The notes under the pieces are model-generated. The model was given only the letters and a program-made list of their open reading frames with translations. It was not told the origin of the DNA and did not search any database. A stretch of 5,852 nt of DNA from CAZCDM01 sp964497475 (GTDB taxonomy: Bacteria; Planctomycetota; Phycisphaerae; SM23-33): the NCBI GenBank assembly GCA_964497475.1, contig CAZCDM010000146.1, positions 1 to 5,852 on the forward strand, written 5' to 3'. Numbering within the stretch: the first letter of the stretch is position 1; each line of letters starts with the position of its first letter. This document shows, one piece after another, positions 1 to 5,475 of this stretch. Both the position numbers and the translations under genes were made by a program.

Positions 1-68
1 GATGTGGTGACATCGAAACCATCCACACCATTACGGAGCTGCTGTGGAGCAAATTCTGGAGGTCAGGC
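1..68. other. 5' edge region upstream of the large gene
   Basis: No gene is supported here. The frame of the downstream gene has no stop between base 3 and base 69, so the true start could in principle lie outside the window. That upstream translation has no in-frame ATG or GTG and looks unlike the rest of the protein. The base composition is visibly less GC-rich than the gene body. A short inverted repeat lies at the very edge (GATGT at 1-5, ACATC at 10-14, 4-base spacer), but its context is cut off. I see no convincing -35/-10 pair. Confidence 0.5.
57..63 (+). promoter_or_regulatory. Shine-Dalgarno site for the 1648-aa gene
   Basis: The sequence TGGAGGT contains the GGAGG core at 58-62 and ends 5 to 6 bases before the ATG at 69, which is ideal spacing. 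This decides the start at 69. A second in-frame ATG at 150 (residue 28) has a weaker AGGA at 140-143, also 6 bases away. Starting there would leave a signal peptide with no positively charged N-region. Confidence 0.75.
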
Positions 69-197
69 ATGGTGCAGCCTACGTTCCACTCCACCCGGGT
101 CAGCCAAGATCGGCTGACGACGTCAAGCGACCACATCACAGGACTGTTGATGATTGCTCTCGTGCTCGCAGCGGTTCCGGGCAGCCCGGCCCGGGCC
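69..197 (+). other. signal peptide coding segment (residues 1-43)
   Basis: The N-region contains R10, R15 and H22. A hydrophobic core rich in Leu, Ile, Val and Ala follows at residues 24-36, then Pro/Gly/Ser and A41-R42-A43, a canonical A-x-A type I signal peptidase site, with Q44 as the predicted mature N-terminus. No Cys lies at the cleavage site, so this is not a lipoprotein. The N-region is unusually long if translation starts at 69. An internal start at residue 28 would give a short signal lacking basic residues. Export by the Sec route is the expected outcome. Confidence 0.8.
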
Positions 198-3100
198 CAG
201 CAGAACACGCCCTCGCCCGAGGCCATCGGCAAGGCCATCGACGCGCAGCTGGATCGCATCCGCTCGGCCGTCGCGGCGGGCGAGGAAGGCAAGCTCAACG
301 GCTACCTCGCAGAGCTCTACCCCGCCCTGGCCAAACAGAAAGATGCCAAAACCCAGCCCTACGTTGACGCCGCCCGCGGCAGCCAGGCCCGCAACACAAA
401 CCAGGGCGCCCTCTGGAGCCTCATGGAAACGTGTGGCTATAGCGGGTACGTTTCCGACGGGCTGAACCTGATGACGCTGGGCAATATCGGCATGATCGAC
501 TCTACGCTCGACGGCACGCTGAACAACCTGGGCAACATCGGGCTGGTGCTGTGCGTGTATGACGTCTACGACAAAGCCAGCCGCGGCCAACTCGACGACA
601 ACACGCGTACGGCGGCGATGCTCGCCGTCTATGCCAAAATTGCCAGCCACTACCTCAAGCGGTACGGCAATGCGTTCGGCGCAGCGGCCATGACGGGCTA
701 CAACCTCGGCATGTGGGCGCGAAAGTGGCAGCTCAGCTCGAGCCAGCAAACCTTGCTGGAGGGCATGGATCGCTACTGGCGTGATCGTGCCAAGACCCTC
801 AACAAGTGGACGGCGATGTGGACGGACATGTGGGACCGCGGCGGCCATGCCGAGGTGATGAAGCAGCTCAAGCAGGCCGGCTTCTGGAGTGAAGTCGACG
901 CGACGAAGATTTACACCGGCTGGTCACTGCAAACCTGGCAGGCCAACTACAAAGCCATCCTCGGCCAGAAGTACTTCGAGAAATACGTCGCAAAAATCCT
1001 GGCCAACCACGTCCGCAATATCGCCGAGGACGAGCGGGTCGAGGTCATCGATCGCCTTCATCGCTTCATGCGCGATTTTCCCAAACGCGAGCTGACCTTT
1101 GTGACGAGCCTTTCCGTCGTCAACGACGGCGGCGGCCGAGCCCCAGTCGATGTCTCCCGCGTGCTGGTCGGGCTGTACTGCAACAAGCAAAAAGTCCTCG
1201 ACCTGCCCATGTCCACCCAGCAGGTCTCGGCGAAGGTAAACCTGTTGGCCTTTTCCAAAACCGTCGCCGAGGTCAAGGGCGACTTCCAGGTCTGTGCGTT
1301 CTATCGGTGTCGCAACGACTCGCCCCGCGTCGCACCGGCGGCCTTGCCCTCCGCCGACTGGGACGTAAAGACCGGCCTGAGCAGGGCCTTTTCCGACCCG
1401 TGGGCCTTTTGCTTCTGGTCCCGGCTGCGGTTTACCTCCCAGGGCATGGCCGGCGATCGGTTCCGCGTCGGCCGGGGCGGCGACCGCCTCAATGGATTCG
1501 GGACGTTCGCCTGGCTGGGGCCGATCCAGTTCAACTTCTACACGCTGCCGGCGCAGTTCCGGGTGGTGGGCCCCACGGGCCAGCCGGTCGGAGAGGTCAC
1601 CCTGGCCGGGCCTTGCGGCTCGGCGAAAACTGACCCGCAGGGCAAGGTGCAGTTGATGGTCACCACGTCCAGCCAGACGCTCATCAGCGTCAAGCGGAAC
1701 GGCCAGTCCACCGGCGACTGGATTCTTCTCGACCCGGCCGAGGTGTTCCAGGACCCCCAGGCCGTCCACACCATCAAGCTCAGCGAGAATCCTCCCCTGC
1801 CGAAGCTCGGGCAGTACGGCGCGACCCAGGCCAAACAACATGCCGACTCGGCCATGGCGTCGTTCAAGGCCGGCAAGAAAAACTTCGGCCCGGCGTCGAA
1901 GCAGCTCCAGCAGTCCGGCCGGCTCGCCCAGTCGGCCCGGACCAACGCACAGAACACCTGGGGCGCCTACGAGGTGGTCCAGCTTGCGAGGATCAACCGA
2001 AGGTATGCACCCAAGCCCAACATGTCCGCCGACGCCCTCGCAGCCGCGGCCCGGCAGGCCAGGAAGCAGCGGGAACAACTTGCCGCACAGCGCGAACAAT
2101 ACCTCCAGCCGTTCGAGCAGCTTGCAACGCAGCAGAAGCAGGCCTCGAACAAACTCGCCACGCAGGCGATGCAGCGTAATACGTCCATCCGCAGGACGAT
2201 GGCTGACGGCAAGGCGGCCGGTCAAGCCCTGCGCGAACGCATCATCCAGACCCGCAAGCGGATGAAGCGTCTCGACAGCCTGGTGACGATGTCCGCCATC
2301 GCAGCCCGGCCGAGGGAGTTCCAGACGCTGGCCGAGTTGCAAGCCTATCGCACCTCCGTCCAGAAGCAGCGGGCCGAGGTCGATGCCCTCGGTAGCGACC
2401 TCAAAACCGACCGCACGAAGATCGACACACAACTGACGGCCTTTACCAACACGCTGGGGTCGATGGTCGATCCGCTGGAAAAGGCCCTCGGCCTGGCGGA
2501 CGTGTGGGACTTCCAGGCACGCATGGGGGCGCTGCTGACCTCGGGACAAAACACGCTGCGCGATCTGGAGGGAGACCTCGATAGCGACAAGCCGACTATG
2601 GTCGCAGCCAGCTATCGTCTTGCCGACGAACTGCTCGGCGGCGTACAGATTCAGGTCGCCAAAGATCAGCAGCTCATGAAGGAGTATGACGCACTGCTTG
2701 CTTCCCCGCCGATGCGCCTGCGGAATGAGAAGCGACGTGCGCGGAACCTCCAGGCCCTGGCGGCGGCGTTCAAGGAGATCGACCAGGCCATCGCGCTGGC
2801 GAAAACGCGAGGCCGATGGAGCTACCACCTGCAGATCCCCAGCAACGAGGAGAAGCAGGCCTGGGGCCAGGCGGGCCACAACGGCTTTGGCGTGGGGGCC
2901 TATGAGCCATGGCTCGAGGCTGAGCGTATCTGGAAACGGCTGGCGACGATCCGGCAGATCCTCCAGCAAGCCCAGGCCGTCGAGGACTGGTTCAAGCAGG
3001 TCGAAGCGAAGCGTAACGCCATTGCCTCCCGCCGGGCCGCCATGAAAAAAAGCGGCTGGTGGATTGCGGAGATTGACCAGGCCCTGGCCCGTCGCGAGCC

Positions 3101-5015
3101 AATGCCCAAGGAGGTCCGCACGCTGGCCGGGCTGCTCAAGCAGGCAAGGCAGGTGCAAACGGACCGCCAGGGCTATGCCAAGCTCCTCGCAGCCAGCGTG
3201 CTGCACGGCGCGATAACGAATTTCGACTTCGACCGCCTCCTCGCAGCCAGCCGGGAGTATGGCAAGCAGATGGCCCGGGCCGTGGACGCCGCCGGCAAGG
3301 GCGACCGCGCAAAAGCACTCGCAGCCCGGCAGGCCGCCGAGCAGGCCATCGCCCCCTTCACCTACCAACGGTCGATCGGCTTCGACGTCGGCCAGCGCTA
3401 CGCAACGGCCACGCTCCATACCGACTGGGAGCTGGTGGCCTCGGCGAAGGCACTGGGCGACCGCGACACGCTCGCGGGCTTGCTGGCCAAGCTCCAGGCA
3501 GACAATCGCGCTCGGCTGACGATCGAGGTCCGCGCGCCACAGGGCGTGGATATCTCGCAATTGGTGGTCCGCCTGCGAGACGACCGCGGCAAGGAGCCAC
3601 CGGCCACGGTCAGTGGCTCTCCCGCGACGGGGCTGGTTTACCTGCTCGACCCCCAGGCGGTAACCGTCGAGGCCGCCATGCCCGGGGCAAAGGTTACCCC
3701 CGCGACATCAAACCTCACGCTGCGAGCCCAAGGCAAGCAGAGCCTCACGCTCCGAATCGAGCCGACACTGGGAGGCAAGACGGGCTCGGGGACAGGATCG
3801 GGCGGGACGGGCAGCGGCGGTGGCCATACCCAGAAGCCCGGCACGGTCGAGGACATGGCCATCAACGCGACGATGCTCTGCAAGGTAACCTTCGACGATG
3901 CCCAGCCGCCACGCTGGACCGCCGATTCGCGAGTCATCCTCCTGCCGAACTTCCAGCGCGTCACGCTGACCAATGGTCGAATGGCCCGGCTGGGGGTTTC
4001 CTCTGCCGTCAACCCGCACATCCTCGGCGACCAGGTGGTCTACCGTACCAACGTCGGCGGCGACTGGCTGATGACCACGCCGCTGGCCGGCGGGCAGGGT
4101 AGCCGACTCTGCCGGACCCGACGCCGCAGCCCGACCAACCGCATCATCATGACGTTGCTGGATGTCCGCGACGGGGCCTCGCCGCTGCTGCTGTTTTTGC
4201 GGCATGTCCCGGCCGGCTGGCAGGGACGAACCCAGGCCCAGACCGGCCTGTGGGTTGTCCCCGGGCCCATCCCCAACGTCGACAAGGGCCAGTGGATCGG
4301 CATGCTGCCCGATGGAAGTCACGACGTTATCGTCTCGGACAACTGGCTGCGTGTCGCGGTGCCCACCTGGAAGCCAGGCCAGCGACGCAGCCCCGACTGG
4401 ACGATTTACCACACCCCCCAGGCCGAGCAACCCTGCCGCCCCATCGCCCGCATCGACGCCTCGGCCGGGGTCCGCGCGCTGGACTTCAGCCCCAACGGGG
4501 CGTACGTCATCACCGTGCAGACCAACCGCGGCGAGTCATTCCAGACGCTCGCCGTCCGCCCGGTCGACAGCCCGGGCACGCAAACCATCGTCGCCCGTGG
4601 AGCGACAACCTACGGCCGCCCGGGCTGGAGCCGCGACGGGCGATTCGTCGCGCTGCGAGCCTTCGGCCAGCCGAGCAGCGGCGCCTCGCAACTGATGATC
4701 CTGCAGATCGCCGGGCAGGATTACTCCTTCTCGACGGGCAAGCTCGATGTTCTGGCCTGTACCGGCCAGGGCGGCAGCGGCCAGAACGCAGGAGATCACG
4801 GCAGCGACCATCGAGGCGATACCGACGACCACGAACCTCCGCCGCCGAAGACGTCCGACGAACTCAAGCAGGCCGAGGCCGACGTCAAAGACGCCTACAA
4901 CCGCCTGACGAGCCTGATGGCCGCCGGCAAGGGCGATACGCCCGAGGCCCAGCAGGCCTACAAGGAATACAAAAAAGCCCGAGACCGTTACGAAAAGCTG
5001 TACAAGGGTCAGTAG
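69..5015 (+). CDS. giant exported multidomain protein with coiled-coil rod and PD40-like propeller
   Basis: I do not recognise a named family; this is a 1648-residue protein of unknown function, probably periplasmic or surface-exposed. Residues 1-43 form a signal peptide: a long basic N-region, a hydrophobic core at about 24-36, and an A-R-A cleavage site before Q44. Residues 48-340 are mostly helical, with a Gly-rich hydrophobic stretch (131-165) and nine Trp between 216 and 290. Residues 342-490 are beta-rich with a C-x4-C pair (C409, C414). Residues 490-556 resemble a carboxypeptidase-regulatory-like sandwich. Residues 575-1135 are Ala/Gln/Arg/Lys-rich helices, likely coiled coil. Residues 1148-1232 form a second beta domain, and 1235-1253 a Gly/Ser/Thr linker. 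Residues 1262-1552 form a TolB/PD40-like propeller (WTADSR, FSPNGAYV, WSRDGRFVAL). An Asp/His/Pro linker and a helical tail end the protein. No catalytic motif was found. A scaffold or ligand-binding role is inference. The reading frame is intact and codon use is uniform. The start at 69 rests on its Shine-Dalgarno site. Confidence 0.93.
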   Translation: MVQPTFHSTRVSQDRLTTSSDHITGLLMIALVLAAVPGSPARAQQNTPSPEAIGKAIDAQLDRIRSAVAAGEEGKLNGYLAELYPALAKQKDAKTQPYVDAARGSQARNTNQGALWSLMETCGYSGYVSDGLNLMTLGNIGMIDSTLDGTLNNLGNIGLVLCVYDVYDKASRGQLDDNTRTAAMLAVYAKIASHYLKRYGNAFGAAAMTGYNLGMWARKWQLSSSQQTLLEGMDRYWRDRAKTLNKWTAMWTDMWDRGGHAEVMKQLKQAGFWSEVDATKIYTGWSLQTWQANYKAILGQKYFEKYVAKILANHVRNIAEDERVEVIDRLHRFMRDFPKRELTFVTSLSVVNDGGGRAPVDVSRVLVGLYCNKQKVLDLPMSTQQVSAKVNLLAFSKTVAEVKGDFQVCAFYRCRNDSPRVAPAALPSADWDVKTGLSRAFSDPWAFCFWSRLRFTSQGMAGDRFRVGRGGDRLNGFGTFAWLGPIQFNFYTLPAQFRVVGPTGQPVGEVTLAGPCGSAKTDPQGKVQLMVTTSSQTLISVKRNGQSTGDWILLDPAEVFQDPQAVHTIKLSENPPLPKLGQYGATQAKQHADSAMASFKAGKKNFGPASKQLQQSGRLAQSARTNAQNTWGAYEVVQLARINRRYAPKPNMSADALAAAARQARKQREQLAAQREQYLQPFEQLATQQKQASNKLATQAMQRNTSIRRTMADGKAAGQALRERIIQTRKRMKRLDSLVTMSAIAARPREFQTLAELQAYRTSVQKQRAEVDALGSDLKTDRTKIDTQLTAFTNTLGSMVDPLEKALGLADVWDFQARMGALLTSGQNTLRDLEGDLDSDKPTMVAASYRLADELLGGVQIQVAKDQQLMKEYDALLASPPMRLRNEKRRARNLQALAAAFKEIDQAIALAKTRGRWSYHLQIPSNEEKQAWGQAGHNGFGVGAYEPWLEAERIWKRLATIRQILQQAQAVEDWFKQVEAKRNAIASRRAAMKKSGWWIAEIDQALARREPMPKEVRTLAGLLKQARQVQTDRQGYAKLLAASVLHGAITNFDFDRLLAASREYGKQMARAVDAAGKGDRAKALAARQAAEQAIAPFTYQRSIGFDVGQRYATATLHTDWELVASAKALGDRDTLAGLLAKLQADNRARLTIEVRAPQGVDISQLVVRLRDDRGKEPPATVSGSPATGLVYLLDPQAVTVEAAMPGAKVTPATSNLTLRAQGKQSLTLRIEPTLGGKTGSGTGSGGTGSGGGHTQKPGTVEDMAINATMLCKVTFDDAQPPRWTADSRVILLPNFQRVTLTNGRMARLGVSSAVNPHILGDQVVYRTNVGGDWLMTTPLAGGQGSRLCRTRRRSPTNRIIMTLLDVRDGASPLLLFLRHVPAGWQGRTQAQTGLWVVPGPIPNVDKGQWIGMLPDGSHDVIVSDNWLRVAVPTWKPGQRRSPDWTIYHTPQAEQPCRPIARIDASAGVRALDFSPNGAYVITVQTNRGESFQTLAVRPVDSPGTQTIVARGATTYGRPGWSRDGRFVALRAFGQPSSGASQLMILQIAGQDYSFSTGKLDVLACTGQGGSGQNAGDHGSDHRGDTDDHEPPPPKTSDELKQAEADVKDAYNRLTSLMAAGKGDTPEAQQAYKEYKKARDRYEKLYKGQ
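459..563 (+). other. Gly-rich hydrophobic segment with repeated LGNIG motif (residues 131-165)
   Basis: The pentapeptide LGNIG occurs at residues 137-141 and again at 154-158, 17 residues apart. Each copy sits in a Leu/Ile/Met/Val-rich context, and the second runs into LVLCVYDVYD. Small and hydrophobic residues alternate in a way seen in amphipathic or membrane-associating helices. Similar 'LG..G..LxxYDxY' stretches occur in the central parts of large secreted proteins and toxins, but that comparison is from memory and weak. The segment carries polar and acidic residues (D129, D144, D148), so it is not a plain transmembrane helix. Confidence 0.45.
1536..1736 (+). other. carboxypeptidase-regulatory-like beta-sandwich (residues 490-556)
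   Basis: The segment has the pattern of a small beta-sandwich: a strand ending in FRVVGPTGQPV, then EVTLAGPCGSAKTDPQGKV, then alternating hydrophobic strands up to WILLD. The 'G-x-P-V ... V-T-L ... T-D-x-x-G-x-V-x-L' arrangement is typical of CarboxypepD_reg or Big-type domains found in bacterial exported proteins. Such domains usually act as spacers or carbohydrate/protein-contact modules. A profile search would be needed to name the family. Confidence 0.5.
1791..3473 (+). other. long helical/coiled-coil rod (residues 575-1135)
   Basis: About 560 residues are dominated by Ala, Gln, Lys, Arg, Glu and Leu, with few Gly or Pro and long runs of probable helix. Examples are residues 655-735 and 750-800, with heptad-like hydrophobic spacing. 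Short breaks with Pro/Gly and aromatics occur near 879-881, 922-948 and 1010-1013, suggesting a chain of helical bundles, not one continuous coil. A 15-base exact repeat encoding LLAAS (3183-3197 and 3237-3251) lies near the end. A spacer or oligomerisation role is inferred. Confidence 0.65.
3510..3764 (+). other. second beta-sandwich domain (residues 1148-1232)
   Basis: Alternating hydrophobic residues form several short strands (RLTIEVRAP, QLVVRLRD, GLVYLLD, AVTVEAAMPG, NLTLRAQG, SLTLRIEPT). The pattern is that of a PEGA- or CarboxypepD_reg-like sandwich. It sits between the end of the helical rod and the Gly/Ser/Thr linker, so the rod is flanked by beta domains on both sides. The family assignment is tentative. 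Confidence 0.45.
3771..3827 (+). other. Gly/Ser/Thr low-complexity interdomain linker (residues 1235-1253)
   Basis: The coding sequence here is a run of GGC/GGG/TCG/ACG-type codons giving a flexible chain of Gly, Ser and Thr with one Lys. It separates the second beta-sandwich from the C-terminal propeller and is the clearest domain boundary in the protein. It is irregular at the DNA level and not a tandem repeat array. Confidence 0.8.
3852..4724 (+). other. TolB/PD40-like beta-propeller (residues 1262-1552)
   Basis: Repeated units of about 40-50 residues carry the PD40 signature (aromatic/hydrophobic, S/T, P/A/R, D/N, G/S, then a hydrophobic strand). Instances are RWTADSRVILL near 1282, LDFSPNGAYVITV near 1471 and GWSRDGRFVAL near 1519, with degenerate units between them. 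Five to six blades can be counted. In TolB and related proteins this fold makes protein-protein or ligand contacts in the periplasm. Here it lies near the C-terminus of a much larger chain, whereas TolB carries its propeller after a small N-terminal domain, so this is not TolB itself. Confidence 0.65.
4764..5012 (+). other. Asp/His/Pro linker and C-terminal helical tail (residues 1566-1648)
   Basis: After the propeller the chain becomes Gly/Asp/His-rich, with H1577, H1581 and H1588 among D1576, D1580, D1584, D1586, D1587 and E1589. A run of four Pro follows, then two charged helices (about 1596-1618 and 1625-1645) broken by a Gly-containing turn, ending in Lys-Gly-Gln and TAG. The acidic/His stretch could bind divalent cations or simply be a spacer. 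The tail resembles a helical hairpin. No LPXTG, PEP-CTERM or type IX sorting motif is visible. Confidence 0.5.
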
Positions 5016-5145
5016 CCCTCCTGCCGGACGAAACGAACTGCTTGCCCCCGCATTCTGCTCTCTGCTTCGATTGAGAAGCTTTGCAGCGCAGCCTTGATGA
5101 TTGCCAGACGGGATGAACGGGGTGACATTTGATCGATACGCCGCG

Positions 5146-5247
5146 AATGCGGTTCTCCGTCCGTAGGTACTCGATCGCCTCGGGCTGCTGGCGGTTCATC
5201 CACCCCGCCAACGCCACCATGAAGAACGTCCATGGTCGATTCGTCAG
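5146..5247 (-). pseudogene. N-terminal remnant of an integrase-type (rve family) transposase
   Basis: Read on the minus strand, these 34 codons give a peptide containing RPWTFF, ALAGWMNRQQ and IEYLRTENRI. From memory, this 'AGWxNRxQQxxIxYLxxENRxLRE' pattern is the N-terminus of integrase-core transposases common in planctomycete genomes. Intact relatives continue with 'LREQLG' and a DDE catalytic core over several hundred residues. Here the similarity stops abruptly after ENRI, and the same frame continues as unrelated sequence. The catalytic domain is absent, so this is a dead fragment. In intact relatives the start lies just before RPW; here no ATG is found there, only CTG at 5247. Confidence 0.6.
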
Positions 5248-5350
5248 GGCCGGAAGAATACGGCCAGGCGGCTCGCGACGCAAGAGTGGTCTTGGCACTG
5301 GGATGAAACCTGGAGGGGCAAGGGCTCCGCCCAACGCCAGACAGACCACG

Positions 5351-5366
5351 CAACGGTTACCCGTTG
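5351..5366. promoter_or_regulatory. inverted repeat CAACGG-N4-CCGTTG, possible operator
   Basis: Perfect 6-base arms (5351-5356 and 5361-5366) surround TTAC. The site lies about 40 bases upstream of the predicted -35 box of the lipoprotein gene. It shares CGCAAC with a second palindromic cluster at the transcription start (5435-5440). A regulator-binding site is possible, and so is a chance hairpin. No T-run follows, so it is not a terminator. Confidence 0.35.
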
Positions 5367-5404
5367 GCGAATGTGCGAAAACTTCTGGGCACTACCGCTC
5401 CTGG

Positions 5405-5433
5405 TTGAAAAATGACGCAGAATCTTATATATT
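5405..5433 (+). promoter_or_regulatory. sigma70-type promoter of the lipoprotein gene
   Basis: A -35 box TTGAAA (5405-5410; consensus TTGACA) and a -10 box TATATT (5428-5433; consensus TATAAT) are separated by exactly 17 bases. The area is a local AT-rich island in a GC-rich window. Transcription would begin near 5440, leaving a leader of about 35 bases before the start at 5476. This promoter makes the downstream gene independent of the 1648-aa gene. Confidence 0.7.
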
Positions 5434-5449
5434 GCGCAACAGTTGCAAC
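5432..5449. promoter_or_regulatory. overlapping palindromes at the predicted transcription start
   Basis: Two perfect 8-base palindromes, TTGCGCAA (5432-5439) and GTTGCAAC (5442-5449), are linked through a third inverted repeat, GCAAC-A-GTTGC (5436-5446). They overlap the end of the -10 box and the expected +1. A repressor bound here would block initiation. The site could also form a small hairpin in the 5' leader. No regulator gene is in the window, so the role is inferred from position only. Confidence 0.4.
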
Positions 5450-5463
5450 CATTCCCCCTCTCG

Positions 5464-5469
5464 AAGGAG
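5464..5469 (+). promoter_or_regulatory. Shine-Dalgarno site for the lipoprotein gene
   Basis: AAGGAG is followed by six bases and then ATG at 5476, a near-consensus ribosome binding site with good spacing. It fixes the start and excludes the overlapping frame that begins at 5412, inside the promoter. Confidence 0.85.
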
Positions 5470-5475
5470 TACACC

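Larger units (their letters stand above)
5016..5475. other. 460-bp intergenic region
   Basis: The spacer between the two genes carries a minus-strand transposase remnant in its middle and the promoter, palindromes and Shine-Dalgarno site of the lipoprotein gene at its right end. No strong terminator follows the stop at 5015. The nearest hairpin (5064-5079) is weak and has no T-run. I see no tRNA, riboswitch or full IS termini. Open frames on either strand here look like chance or remnants. Confidence 0.7.

Noticed and set aside
44..367. 107-codon + strand frame starting at a GTG just before the large gene
   Set aside because: Overlaps the large gene in another frame and gives an Arg/Gly/Pro-rich peptide. 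The Shine-Dalgarno site at 57-63 lies downstream of its start.
123..848. 241-codon minus-strand frame
   Set aside because: Another antisense shadow of the same gene, overlapping the signal peptide region, with no supporting ribosome binding site or recognisable domain.
924..3560. 878-codon open frame on the minus strand
   Set aside because: It lies wholly antisense to the large gene. The strong G/C third-position bias of the + strand gene removes stops from the antisense frame. The translation is low-complexity and resembles no exported or cytoplasmic family.
3771..3827. GGC/TCG-rich stretch as a tandem DNA repeat or CRISPR-like array
   Set aside because: The units are irregular and in frame with a Gly/Ser/Thr linker, so the protein explains them.
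3708..4430. 240-codon minus-strand frame
   Set aside because: Antisense to the linker and propeller region. It is explained by codon bias of the true gene.
3852..4724. Assignment of the C-terminal half as TolB itself
   Set aside because: The propeller signatures fit the TolB/PD40 superfamily, but the size and preceding domains do not match TolB, and no tol-pal genes are visible in the window.
4250..5074. 274-codon + strand frame overlapping the 3' end of the large gene
   Set aside because: Arg/Pro-rich out-of-frame translation typical of shadow frames in GC-rich DNA; the propeller signatures are in the other frame.
5064..5079. Hairpin GCTTC-N6-GAAGC as a terminator for the large gene
   Set aside because: Only a 5-base stem of moderate GC content, with no T-run after it; too weak to call a terminator.
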